From Patescibacteria group bacterium (GTDB lineage: Bacteria; Patescibacteriota; Minisyncoccia; Minisyncoccales; PEYH01): a stretch of 9,581 nucleotides of DNA. The DNA lies in the NCBI GenBank assembly GCA_018901715.1, contig JAHIEL010000019.1, forward strand, positions 1 to 9,581. Reading direction: 5' to 3'. The position numbers were made by a program, and so were the translations under genes. Of the stretch, positions 1 to 6,987 are shown one piece after another (the stretch's first letter is position 1; every line of letters starts with the position of its first letter). Below the pieces are notes generated by a model that saw only the letters and a list, made by a program, of their open reading frames with translations, searched no databases and was not told the DNA's origin.

Positions 1-129
1 AAAAGTACACATCTGACAACGAAATTGACAGCTAGTGGTAATAATCAAACGAGCAGTTTTGGGACGATAAGATTCTGGATTAGCATACATTGTTATCGCT
101 CTTTTAGCTTTTGAGAAAATATTAGCCAT
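1..129 (-). CDS. Radical SAM protein, N-terminal fragment cut by window edge
   Basis: An ATG at 129 opens a frame that stays open for 43 codons to the window edge. It begins MANIFSKAKRAITMYANPES and reaches TTSCQFRCQMCTF, which holds a CxxxCxxC motif (C34, C38, C41). In the radical SAM superfamily this motif ligates the [4Fe-4S] cluster that cleaves S-adenosylmethionine. The motif sits right after a predicted first beta strand (ARLIITT), as expected for the TIM-barrel core. The rest of the protein, including any SPASM or B12 domain, lies outside the window, so the substrate cannot be named. It follows the WbsX-like gene by 29 bases and is probably in the same transcript. No Shine-Dalgarno sequence is visible; the leader is A/T only. 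It is too short to be found by simple ORF length rules, but the motif makes the call fairly safe. Confidence 0.8.
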   Translation of the reverse strand, partial: MANIFSKAKRAITMYANPESYRPKTARLIITTSCQFRCQMCTF

Positions 130-158
130 ATTTTAAATTATATTATTTATTAATTTAT

Positions 159-1274
159 TTAATTTTTATTTTTTAGCAATCTAGTAAGTTTGAGATATTT
201 AGTTCCGTATTCTCTTGATGGTTCAATCTCTGTTCCTTCGTGCCATTCATTGAAACTTGTGATTAAAGCCATTTTGAGTGATGGATCAATGTATTTTTCA
301 GCTATTTCCCAAAAATCCTTATAAAATCCTCCATCTTTCCTGCCTAAAATCGGACGATTTAATCCACTAAGATTTCTGTCATCGTATCCTGGGGTAATAG
401 TAGGAATAAAATGAAGATTGTTAGAATGCCCATAATTATAGAATTTTTGATAAATCTTGTCTACATTTTTAAGAAAATCTGGCGTTCGATTAACTGAATA
501 CATATTATATCCAGTAATACCCTTAAAGTACTTACTAAGATAAATATCATCTTCGTATTTACTTAAAAATAAACGATTAATGACTTGACAAAGAATATTA
601 ATCACCTCCTTTGGTGACTTATCCCAAATATATGATAGATTTCTTTTAGTTAATTTAACACCAGCCCAACAAACTACATCAGCAACTAAGAATAAAGAAA
701 TATTTCTTTTCTGCATATTGACCTTTAATTGTTCAAAATATTTTGAATTATTCTTAAAAGCACGAGCAATATAAATTATAACTATTGGCTGACCGTTGAT
801 TTTCAAATATTGCGGATGGTTAAAATAGTTATCTGCTAGATATTCAAAATCTTCAAGAAATTTTTCTCCTTTGGTTTTGTTTGGGGAATATTTGTCATTA
901 AAGTCATAAGAAAGTGGATTTTTAAAAATATTTAGAGCTAATGAGCTATCATAGTGAATGCAAAATTTTATTTCTGCTGTTGCTTTATGTGGTAGATAAT
1001 AATCTTTGAGAGTGATATCGTCCCAGCTATGAGAATCGTGCCAATTGATAGCGAAAAAATCAATTCCCGCTTCTTGCGCCCAGCCAATATGCTGATTAAT
1101 TACTCCCGAATGCCGACTGTTATATTTGCCTAAAACTGGCTGATTAGTATAGCCTGACCGCCAAACCCCTCCGCCAATAATGGGAAAAGTAGGTCTGCCA
1201 TACCAAAGATAATAATGGGCACCTAATATTCCTACTTTTTTCTCTTTTTGAGATTTAAGATTTTCTTGCAACAT
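159..1274 (-). CDS. WbsX/GH99-like glycan-active protein
   Basis: This 371-residue protein resembles the WbsX 'glycosyltransferase' family found in O-antigen and capsule clusters, which is related to GH99/GH71 (endo-alpha-mannosidase-like) TIM barrels. The N-terminal strand carries GAHYYLWYGRP (18-28), followed by AGIDFFAINWHD (69-80). Near the C-terminus is ITSFNEWHEGTEIEPS (338-353). That motif matches the catalytic segment of GH99 enzymes, where the two glutamates of NEWHE (here E343 and E346) are the active-site pair, so the active site looks intact. There is no signal peptide, so it should act in the cytoplasm, which suits a biosynthetic role better than secretion for degradation. Whether such proteins transfer or hydrolyse sugars is not settled. 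Its ATG lies 20 bases inside the end of the upstream methyltransferase gene, suggesting translational coupling. The chosen start is the only methionine before the conserved core. Confidence 0.82.
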   Translation of the reverse strand: MLQENLKSQKEKKVGILGAHYYLWYGRPTFPIIGGGVWRSGYTNQPVLGKYNSRHSGVINQHIGWAQEAGIDFFAINWHDSHSWDDITLKDYYLPHKATAEIKFCIHYDSSLALNIFKNPLSYDFNDKYSPNKTKGEKFLEDFEYLADNYFNHPQYLKINGQPIVIIYIARAFKNNSKYFEQLKVNMQKRNISLFLVADVVCWAGVKLTKRNLSYIWDKSPKEVINILCQVINRLFLSKYEDDIYLSKYFKGITGYNMYSVNRTPDFLKNVDKIYQKFYNYGHSNNLHFIPTITPGYDDRNLSGLNRPILGRKDGGFYKDFWEIAEKYIDPSLKMALITSFNEWHEGTEIEPSREYGTKYLKLTRLLKNKN

Positions 1275-2007
1275 AAATTATATTTCTTGCCAGCCAGGGC
1301 AATTTAAAAGTTGATTTCATCTTGGTTTGGAATATTATATCACACATTGGAGAAGATTTAGGGATATACTTTGCAATTGCATTGAATAAACGGTCAAAAA
1401 ATGGAATAAATAAATCTATACCAATTATCTTTACTATTTTAATATCTAATTTACCAAGCATTTCTTTTGTTTCTTTTATAGTTAAGAGAGAAATATGCTC
1501 TTTAGTCTTTCGACTAAAATGACGATTTGGCGTTGAAATAACAAGATAACCTCCTTGTTTCAATAAATTACTCCAATTAGAAAGTGCCTTTTGGGGATGA
1601 GATAAGTGTTCAATTATCTCACCAGCAAATAATATATCCCACTTACCTTCTAGATAGGGATTTTCAGCATCACCTGCTATAAATTTTATATGAGGACTAA
1701 TTTTTTTTGCTTTTTCAATAACTGTTGTTGAAATCTCTAAAGCTGTTATCTTAGGGCAATCGTCTGATATAAAGAGTTCTCCAAATACAGAAACATTAGA
1801 ACCAATATCTAATATGCGGGTCTCTTTTTGGCATTTTAGAGTGTTCACAAAAACATTCCTTAACACTTTAATTCTATATCTGTGAAAATTACCAGCCCAT
1901 CCATGCCAATACTCTTTGACCCCATAATGGTCTCCATCTTCAAATAAACGATTGTAAAATCGTTGATTTTCTAAAAAATATTTTTGGTTATTAATCTTTT
2001 TAATCAT
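1255..2007 (-). CDS. Class I SAM-dependent methyltransferase (UbiG/Methyltransf_11-like)
   Basis: This 250-residue protein has the layout of a small-molecule or sugar methyltransferase. Motif I is ILDIGSNVSVFGE (65-77), the ribose-binding acid is E91 in ALEIS, the adenine-binding segment is AGDAEN (111-116), and the post-motif strand reads DILFAGEIIEHLSHP (124-138), followed by LLKQGGYLVISTPN (148-161). The last two segments are typical of the UbiG/Methyltransf_11 and _23 group. Motif I departs from the usual GxGxG glycine loop: it has GSNVSVFG in place of GCGxG. The C-terminus (NIIYVARK) is complete. In a glycan locus the likely role is O-methylation of a sugar or of a glycan end, but the acceptor is unknown. 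It lies 19 bases after a glycosyltransferase gene and overlaps the WbsX-like gene by 20 bases. The leader contains AAGAAG about 10 bases before the ATG, at best a weak ribosome site. Confidence 0.85.
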   Translation of the reverse strand: MIKKINNQKYFLENQRFYNRLFEDGDHYGVKEYWHGWAGNFHRYRIKVLRNVFVNTLKCQKETRILDIGSNVSVFGELFISDDCPKITALEISTTVIEKAKKISPHIKFIAGDAENPYLEGKWDILFAGEIIEHLSHPQKALSNWSNLLKQGGYLVISTPNRHFSRKTKEHISLLTIKETKEMLGKLDIKIVKIIGIDLFIPFFDRLFNAIAKYIPKSSPMCDIIFQTKMKSTFKLPWLARNIIYVARKS

Positions 2008-2026
2008 TAGAAAAAACTTCTTAAAA

Positions 2027-2962
2027 TTAAATTTTCCCTCTAAAGATTTTTTGCTTTAAAATTTTCAGACGTATATTTTGAAATGAACTTGGAAAAAAAA
2101 GACTTATTAAATAATGTAAAAGATATCTTGGATGAGGATAAGTCAAACACGCTTTTAAAAGATAATTTCTTCCTTCTTGTATTTTTCCTGCTCTGCAAAA
2201 AAGATTTCCAGTAAAAAAACAAAGCCAGCCCGATGCTTTTCTTCCTATTTTTTGATAAATCTGATAATTCTTTTTATAAAAATCTTCTATGCCTTCTGAT
2301 GTAAGAGAAGTCGAAGCAGATTCTCCCTTAACAGCAGGATAACAGTAAAATACATATAATACTTCCGGTATAGACTCTGCTTTATTGTTAAAATTTTTTA
2401 AAATTCTGAATCCAAAATCTTGGTCATCAAAAATCGTTGTCTGATCAAACCAAATATTTTGCTTGTCAAATATTTCTTTCCTTAAAACACAACCGTTTCC
2501 AGCACCTACATTCCACCAATCACTCAATTTACCGTGTATTTTTGGAAGTTTTTCACCACTTTGAGTTCTTAACTCAGCATAAGTAGTTACAAATGCAAGT
2601 TCGTTTTTCTCCTCTAATCTCTTTGTTGTTTTTTCTAAAAACCGAGGGAACCATTCATCATCATCATCCAAAAAGGCAATATACTTTGAATCTTGATTAG
2701 ATTCTCTAACTCCTTGATTTCTTGCTTTAGAAATATAGTTAATCGTTTTGAGTTTGGTTCCAACTTTATTGTGAATATATTTTATCCTTATATCGTTGAA
2801 ATTATCTACTACTTTTTCAGTCTCGTTATCAGGATTATCATCAACTACAACAATCTCAAAATCTTGATAGGTTTGGTTCAAGACACTTCGAACCGCTCTT
2901 CCAATTAAGTGGGAGCGTTTATAAGTTGGAATAACAACACTAACTTTTGGTATTTTTTTCAT
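2027..2962 (-). CDS. Family 2 glycosyltransferase (copy A)
   Basis: This 311-residue enzyme has a GT-A fold and should transfer a sugar from a nucleotide-sugar donor to a growing glycan on the inner face of the membrane. The N-terminus reads KVSVVIPTYKRSHLIGRAV (6-24), followed by QDFEIVVVDDNPDNE (33-47). The metal and donor site is AFLDDDDEW (96-104). GNGCVLRKEIF (155-165) and FDDQDFG (178-184) are in the acceptor and catalytic-base region, where family members often have an ED pair; here it is D179-D180. The last ~80 residues are helical and TPR-like (TGNLFCRAGKIQEGRNYLLKA) and end in a hydrophobic stretch, probably for membrane contact. No full transmembrane helix is evident. It is a clear paralogue of the gene at 4482-5429, but it carries an extra segment after the VDNFND region and differs in the centre, so donor or acceptor choice may differ. 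Confidence 0.92.
   Translation of the reverse strand: MKKIPKVSVVIPTYKRSHLIGRAVRSVLNQTYQDFEIVVVDDNPDNETEKVVDNFNDIRIKYIHNKVGTKLKTINYISKARNQGVRESNQDSKYIAFLDDDDEWFPRFLEKTTKRLEEKNELAFVTTYAELRTQSGEKLPKIHGKLSDWWNVGAGNGCVLRKEIFDKQNIWFDQTTIFDDQDFGFRILKNFNNKAESIPEVLYVFYCYPAVKGESASTSLTSEGIEDFYKKNYQIYQKIGRKASGWLCFFTGNLFCRAGKIQEGRNYLLKACLTYPHPRYLLHYLISLFFPSSFQNIRLKILKQKIFRGKI
2895..2952 (-). repeat. Near-identical 5' segment of GT2 copy A
   Basis: This 58-base stretch of glycosyltransferase copy A matches 5347-5404 of copy B at 54 of 58 bases, with one unbroken run of 26. It encodes the VSVVIPTYKRSHLIGRA region. Synonymous positions match too, so protein constraint alone does not explain it; duplication or later gene conversion is likely. 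Confidence 0.8.
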
Positions 2963-2979
2963 ATTATTGTCTTATTTTT

Positions 2980-3624
2980 TTAGTAGATTAATTTTCCCCC
3001 TTTAACTATTATCCAATCAGGAGTAATAATATGACATAAAAGATTTTTTTCTTTGATAAAATCAGTAAATGCGAATAAGACACCAGTATGCACAGAAGGT
3101 TCAATATCGTGTCCTGCCAGAATTCCTTTCTCTTTTAATAGAGGATAATAATTTTTCATATCCATTCTAACAAATTCATAACTATGATTTCCATCTATAT
3201 AAACAAAATCTAATTTCTCTTGGATTTTTTTATGGGCCATGTCCGAAAATTCATTTATCCAAACTATCTTATTCTCGAATTCAGATAATTTCTGAGAAGC
3301 TTGAACTCGAGCATCATCTAATCCCTTTTGGTTAGTGCTGGAGTCTTCACTCTCGGTATAATTTGGATAATCTTTGTAAGGATCTATAAGATAAAGTTTT
3401 TTAATCGGGAGATACTTTAAAATATTTACAGCATTCTCTCCTTTATGTACTCCAATTTCAGCACCAATCAAATTTTTCCTCCCCCGATAATACTTTCGTA
3501 GAAACTGAATAAACCCTCTGGGACAATCTGAATAATTAGGATAATAATACTGAATATCATAACCAATAAAATGTAAGATATCCTGGACTAATCCTTTGAA
3601 ATTTCTTTTAGATTTCTTTTTCAT
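2980..3624 (-). CDS. Class I SAM methyltransferase (Methyltransf_24-like)
   Basis: This is a Rossmann-fold methyltransferase of the Methyltransf_24 type, related to TylF and cephalosporin-hydroxylase-like O-methyltransferases. Using the ATG at 3624 it has 214 residues. Motif I is IGAEIGVHKGEN (53-64), the ribose acid is D81 in LIDPY, and the core FVYIDGNHSYE (140-150) plus AGHDIE (170-175) supplies the acidic and histidine residues that bind metal in related O-methyltransferases. A longer frame can start at a TTG at 3657, but the extra 11 residues are only the out-of-frame reading of the conserved C-terminal CKKC region of the upstream radical SAM gene. I therefore prefer the ATG, which leaves a 17-base overlap with that gene. 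The overlap suggests coupling. The role is probably sugar O-methylation; the position is unknown. A glycosyltransferase gene follows after 17 bases. Confidence 0.83.
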   Translation of the reverse strand: MKKKSKRNFKGLVQDILHFIGYDIQYYYPNYSDCPRGFIQFLRKYYRGRKNLIGAEIGVHKGENAVNILKYLPIKKLYLIDPYKDYPNYTESEDSSTNQKGLDDARVQASQKLSEFENKIVWINEFSDMAHKKIQEKLDFVYIDGNHSYEFVRMDMKNYYPLLKEKGILAGHDIEPSVHTGVLFAFTDFIKEKNLLCHIITPDWIIVKGGKLIY

Positions 3625-4470
3625 ATTTTTTATTATGACATTTTTTACAAATTTCAAGATTAAAAATTCCTCTTTTTATTTCATTTCGAATTTTTCTGTA
3701 GAATGTACTATTCCATATATTAATTAACTTAGATTGATTCACATTGCCCAATCTCACTTCGCAGTAATAATCATTACAACAAAACCTTACATCTCCATCT
3801 GCTCTTATAAAAATATCTTGAATACGACAATCTACTAATGTCTTTAAAGTTTTTACTTTAACGGAACCGCCACGATTAACCAGCGATGAATTTTCATTAA
3901 CAATTTGAAAAATTAAATGTTTTCGTTCAATAGAAGAAATTTTTAAAACATATCTTTGATAGTTGACGATGGTTCCTTATCATGTTGGCTCACAATAATG
4001 GTATCAATGCCAGCTGACACAAGTTCTTTAAATCTCTCTATGGTTAGAAAATCACCGTTTGTAGCTATAATAATTTTTGAGCCTAACTCTGCTTTAACTC
4101 TCTTAGCAAACCCAGCTAATCTTTTATCAAGCAATGGTTCGCCATAGCTACTCAAACATATATCACCATTAAAATTCAATTCTTTGAGTTCGCTTAAAAT
4201 CTTGCCAAAAAGTTGATTGCTCATTAATTTCTTCGGAATATTGTCCTTACTAATAGGACAGAATGAGCATTTCCGATTACATAGTGGACATATCTCTATT
4301 TCTACAAACTTGAATATAGAATTTATATCTACATTAATATTACGAGCTATAGAAAAGAGATTAAATATATACATATTACTATGTTCAAGCTTAAGCAAAA
4401 ATTTGTGCAATCTTTTGTTGGACTTTATTATTGATTTAATTAAAGAAAACGGTATTGTTAGTTTTGACAT
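3608..4470 (-). pseudogene. Radical SAM/SPASM protein, split by a one-base frameshift
   Basis: The first frame runs from an ATG at 4470 to a TAA at 3943-3945 (175 residues) and contains the SAM-cluster motif CNRKCSFCP, then SSYGEPLLDK and NGDFLT. Reading on one frame over gives HLIFQIVNENSSLVNRGGSV and a C-terminal SPASM-type region: a lone cysteine in VDC, the pair in FCCNDYY, and the final CKKC. It ends at a TAA at 3608-3610. Aligned to the intact paralogue at 6988-7854, both halves match, and adding one base at 3940-3948 restores a 287-residue protein against 288 in the paralogue, with equal spacing around the break. If intact it would bind two iron-sulphur clusters and carry out a radical step on a sugar or peptide substrate. 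As written, the product would lack the SPASM cluster. An assembly error is a serious alternative to true decay. Confidence 0.87.
3940..3948 (-). other. Frameshift site in radical SAM gene (T4A5 tract)
   Basis: On the coding strand the tract reads ATG TTT TAA AAA TTT. The paralogue continues past this phenylalanine with nine residues before the conserved H-[IL]-IFQ segment. Adding one T gives ATG TTT TTA AAA ATT and exactly nine residues in that place. The break is therefore a net loss of one base (or a need for a -1 shift) in a homopolymer-rich tract. Confidence 0.8.
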
Positions 4471-4481
4471 ATTAAAGATTT

Positions 4482-5429
4482 TTATAATTTAGTCCACCTT
4501 CCAAAAATCTTAGTTTTTAAAATTATAAGATAAGAGCTTTGGAATGACTTTGGAAAAAATAAAGCTAAAAGATAATAAAAAAGATATTCAAGTCGTGAAT
4601 AACATTGAAAAGCTTTTAAAAGATGAAACCTTCCTTTTTTCATTTGTCCTGCTTTAGAAAAGGTTTTACCGGTAAGAAAATGGACAAAAGCTAATGCTTT
4701 TTTCCCGGCTTTTTTATAAATCTGATAATTTTTTTTATAAAAGTATTCTATTTCTTCTGATGGCGTTTCTTTCGTAAAAGATGTTGAATGCGATTCTCCC
4801 TTAATAAGAGGATAATAATATGCTCTCAATACATCAGACATAAATTCTCCTTTAAAGCGCTGTAAAATTCTAAGTCCAAGATCTAAATCCTCAAATAAAC
4901 ATTTTTCATCAAACCAAATGTTTTCTTTAGTAAAAATTTCTTTTCTTAAGACACAACCGTTTCCAACATTTTTATTCCATGTTTCGTCCCAATTCCACTC
5001 GCCAGGTATTTGTCTAAGTCTCTCTCCATTTTGGAGTCTAACCTCAGGCTGAGTGATTACATACCCAACATCTTTTTTCTTTTCTAATCTCCTTATTGTT
5101 TTTTCCAAAAACAAAGGGAAATATTCGTCATCGTCGTCAAGAAAAGCAATATACTTTGAATCTGGACTGGACTCTTCTACTCCTTGATTTTTTGCTCCAG
5201 AAAAGTTCCTTCTTATCTTATTCCTGGTATATTTTATCCTAATATCATTGAAATTTTTAACAATCTTTTCTGTTTCATCATCTGGACTGTCATCAATGAT
5301 AATAATTTCAAAATTTTGATAGGCTTGATTTAAAACACTCTTCACAGCTCTTCCAATTAAGTGAGAACGTTTATAAGTTGGAATAACAACACTGACCTTT
5401 GGTAAAGAATTATTTTCAATTTTTTTCAT
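4482..5429 (-). CDS. Family 2 glycosyltransferase (copy B)
   Basis: This 315-residue GT-A enzyme is a paralogue of the gene at 2027-2962. It has PKVSVVIPTYKRSHLIGRAV (10-29), NFEIIIIDDSPDDE (39-52), the metal and donor site AFLDDDDEYF (95-104), GNGCVLRKEIF (156-166) and FEDLDLG (179-185). E180-D181 is the usual ED pair that supplies the catalytic base, and in this copy it is canonical. The C-terminal ~80 residues are helical and TPR-like (TGKTFSKAGQMKKGRFHLLKA) and end in hydrophobic segments, as in copy A. The start is the ATG at 5429, which adds a short polar leader (MKKIENNSL) before the first strand. The gene begins 8 bases after the FkbM methyltransferase and ends 11 bases before the split radical SAM gene, closing one radical SAM-methyltransferase-glycosyltransferase block. 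The sugar donor cannot be predicted from sequence alone. Confidence 0.93.
   Translation of the reverse strand: MKKIENNSLPKVSVVIPTYKRSHLIGRAVKSVLNQAYQNFEIIIIDDSPDDETEKIVKNFNDIRIKYTRNKIRRNFSGAKNQGVEESSPDSKYIAFLDDDDEYFPLFLEKTIRRLEKKKDVGYVITQPEVRLQNGERLRQIPGEWNWDETWNKNVGNGCVLRKEIFTKENIWFDEKCLFEDLDLGLRILQRFKGEFMSDVLRAYYYPLIKGESHSTSFTKETPSEEIEYFYKKNYQIYKKAGKKALAFVHFLTGKTFSKAGQMKKGRFHLLKAFQCYSRLEYLFYYLLALFFPKSFQSSYLIILKTKIFGRWTKL
5347..5404 (-). repeat. Near-identical 5' segment of GT2 copy B
   Basis: This is the partner of 2895-2952 (54 of 58 bases identical, same orientation). The two copies lie about 2.45 kb apart, so they could support recombination that removes or duplicates the block between them. 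Confidence 0.8.
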
Positions 5430-5437
5430 AATTTCTT

Positions 5438-6313
5438 TTATTCAACTATTACTAAAGTAAAATTTCCTAAAATAATTTTAGGTTTAAAATTTAATTTTTT
5501 TAAGTACTCAACTACTTCTTGAGCTTCATTCGGAGAGTGATAAGCAGCAATTACTATTTTCATCTGAGGATTTTTGAGTAATGTTTTTTCAGCTCCTTTA
5601 AGAATTTTAAGCTCAGCTTCCTCGGCATCAATTTTTAATAAGTCAATTCTTGTTATGTTTGATTCTTCAAGTAAAGTGTCTAAAGTTTTAATCTTAACCT
5701 GAATTTTATTAATAATATTCTCGCCCTCTCTGGGGAGGAGAGAATGACAGCCAGAGCCCTTACTTACAAAGAAGTCTCCTTTACCGTTAAAATCACTTAA
5801 AGCAAGATTTACAGGAATTACATTTTTTATTTTATTTATCTCTAAATTTCTAGTTAATTGAGTAAAATTGTTTAATTCTGGTTCAATGGTGATTACTTTT
5901 CCTTGTTTACCTGCCTTTTTGGCGACTGAAAGAGTAAATGTCCCAATATGAGCTCCAATATCTACAACAGTCATTCCCTTTTTAATTTGAGAAGAATTGT
6001 AGTGATCTTCTATACAAATCTCCCTAAACGCATCAAAATCTACTGAATCTCTAAGGGCTATATAGCAAACTTCTAAACTTTTAATTGGTAAAGGAATAAT
6101 GAGATTCCCATTCATAAAGCACTTAATAATTTTTCGAGAAACATCAATAGCTTTTTCTCTGCCAAAAACTAACCGCGGGATTGGGTATAAGAACCAATAA
6201 AAGAAAAAAGGATGTAATGGATATTTACCTTTTCTTAAATAATTCCAGTTTTTAATAATCCAACCAGTATATTTCAAATCAGTAAAACGATTTTTTAACC
6301 AAGCAACAGACAT
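5438..6313 (-). CDS. FkbM family methyltransferase
   Basis: This 291-residue protein has the FkbM-type layout. A helical N-terminal region of about 110 residues, rich in aromatics (HPFFFYWFLYPIPRLVF, 34-50), is followed by motif I GMTVVDIGAHIGTFTL (113-128), the ribose acid E144 in ITIEPE, NLALSDFNG (169-177), and the family hallmark LLKIDAEEAELKILKGAE (225-242). It ends with a complete last strand (FTLVIVE). FkbM proteins O-methylate hydroxyl groups on polyketides and on sugars of surface glycans; a glycan target is likely here given the neighbouring glycosyltransferases. The ATG at 6313 has the leader ACAATAAT and no Shine-Dalgarno sequence. It lies one base after the end of the read-through frame of the upstream TylF-like gene, and glycosyltransferase copy B follows after 8 bases. 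It is a distant paralogue of the split FkbM gene at 7960-8861. Confidence 0.9.
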   Translation of the reverse strand: MSVAWLKNRFTDLKYTGWIIKNWNYLRKGKYPLHPFFFYWFLYPIPRLVFGREKAIDVSRKIIKCFMNGNLIIPLPIKSLEVCYIALRDSVDFDAFREICIEDHYNSSQIKKGMTVVDIGAHIGTFTLSVAKKAGKQGKVITIEPELNNFTQLTRNLEINKIKNVIPVNLALSDFNGKGDFFVSKGSGCHSLLPREGENIINKIQVKIKTLDTLLEESNITRIDLLKIDAEEAELKILKGAEKTLLKNPQMKIVIAAYHSPNEAQEVVEYLKKLNFKPKIILGNFTLVIVE

Positions 6314-6314
6314 A

Positions 6315-6341
6315 TTATTGTGTTGTTTTTATAATTAAACA
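6315..6341 (-). other. In-frame tail beyond an amber codon of the TylF-like gene
   Basis: After the TAG at 6342-6344 the same frame reads CLIIKTTQ and ends at TAA (6315-6317), one base before the next ATG. The tail resembles the last beta strand of the TylF family, and the preceding residues (ITRS) suit a glutamine at the TAG. This supports a recent CAG-to-TAG change, a base error, or amber read-through. Confidence 0.6.
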
Positions 6342-6959
6342 CTAGCTTCTGGTTATTAAAATAATTGGTTCTGGCTTGTCTTTAAAAAATTCTTCAAATG
6401 CATCCCTCACCCATTTGAATGGATAATCGTGTGAAATAATCATTCCTCCTATATTCATTCGTGGGTAAAAAAATTTTAAACAGTCCAATGTGCCTTTATG
6501 CAAATCAACATCTAAATGAACAAATGAAAAATGTTTATCTTCTACCTCCTGAGCAGTATTAGGAAACACTCCTTTATAAAAATATACATTTTCATATTCT
6601 ATTAAATATTGTTTAACATTTTCTAACGATTCTTTAAACTCACCTTCACTGAACGTATTATCATCAACTTCAGTAGGCTTAGGAAACCCCTCAAATGTAT
6701 CAAATAAGTGTAAAACTTTATTCTCTTTTGCTTCACAGATAATTTTTGCACTTCCCCCTTTATAAACCCCAACTTCGACGATATCTCCTTCTATTTTTCC
6801 TGCGGATTTAACAAGAGAATATAATGTCTCAATCCCAAGAGGGGTTTGAATTATTCTTTTTTCTCTATTGAGTTGATTTATCAAATCAGTTTTGTTTAAC
6901 TTAATCAATGTTATTCCAAAGTTTGCTAATAATTTTTGTGTTAAATCTTTAATAGACAT
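6342..6959 (-). CDS. TylF/macrocin-type O-methyltransferase, apparently C-terminally truncated
   Basis: This 205-residue protein belongs with TylF/MycF/NovP sugar O-methyltransferases, which are metal-dependent enzymes that methylate sugar hydroxyls. TPLGIETLYSLV (39-50) precedes motif I GDIVEVGVYKGGSA (58-71). LHLFDTFEGFP (83-93) is the characteristic post-I segment with D87. FVHLDVDLHKGTLDCLKFF (146-164) and GGMIISHDYP (171-180) bring the acidic and histidine residues (D150, D152, H177, D178) expected around the metal and active site. The frame stops at TAG right after PEPIILITRS. Family members normally finish with one more strand of the type QCLIVK. The bases after the TAG encode CLIIKTTQ and then TAA, so the TAG sits where a glutamine codon (CAG) would be expected. 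The gene may be damaged, or the amber codon may be read through. A 28-base gap to the FkbM gene shrinks to one base if the tail counts. Confidence 0.87.
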   Translation of the reverse strand: MSIKDLTQKLLANFGITLIKLNKTDLINQLNREKRIIQTPLGIETLYSLVKSAGKIEGDIVEVGVYKGGSAKIICEAKENKVLHLFDTFEGFPKPTEVDDNTFSEGEFKESLENVKQYLIEYENVYFYKGVFPNTAQEVEDKHFSFVHLDVDLHKGTLDCLKFFYPRMNIGGMIISHDYPFKWVRDAFEEFFKDKPEPIILITRS

Positions 6960-6987
6960 ATTATTTTTTTTTACGACGAATAAATTT

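Noticed and set aside
1322..1522. Plus-strand open frame of 66 codons
   Set aside because: It lies wholly inside the minus-strand UbiG-like methyltransferase gene, has no recognisable motif, and is the hydrophobic antisense reading expected in AT-rich DNA.
2693..2908. Plus-strand open frame of 71 codons that looks membrane-like
   Set aside because: It is antisense to the GT-A core of glycosyltransferase copy A. Its hydrophobicity is a by-product of the complementary codons.
2980..3657. TTG start at 3657 for the Methyltransf_24 gene
   Set aside because: The extra 11 residues are the shifted reading of the upstream gene's CKKC segment, and an ATG at 3624 gives a sensible start.
4217..4492. 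Plus-strand open frame of 91 codons
   Set aside because: It is antisense to the radical SAM gene's conserved cysteine region. The minus-strand reading has clear family motifs and the plus reading has none.
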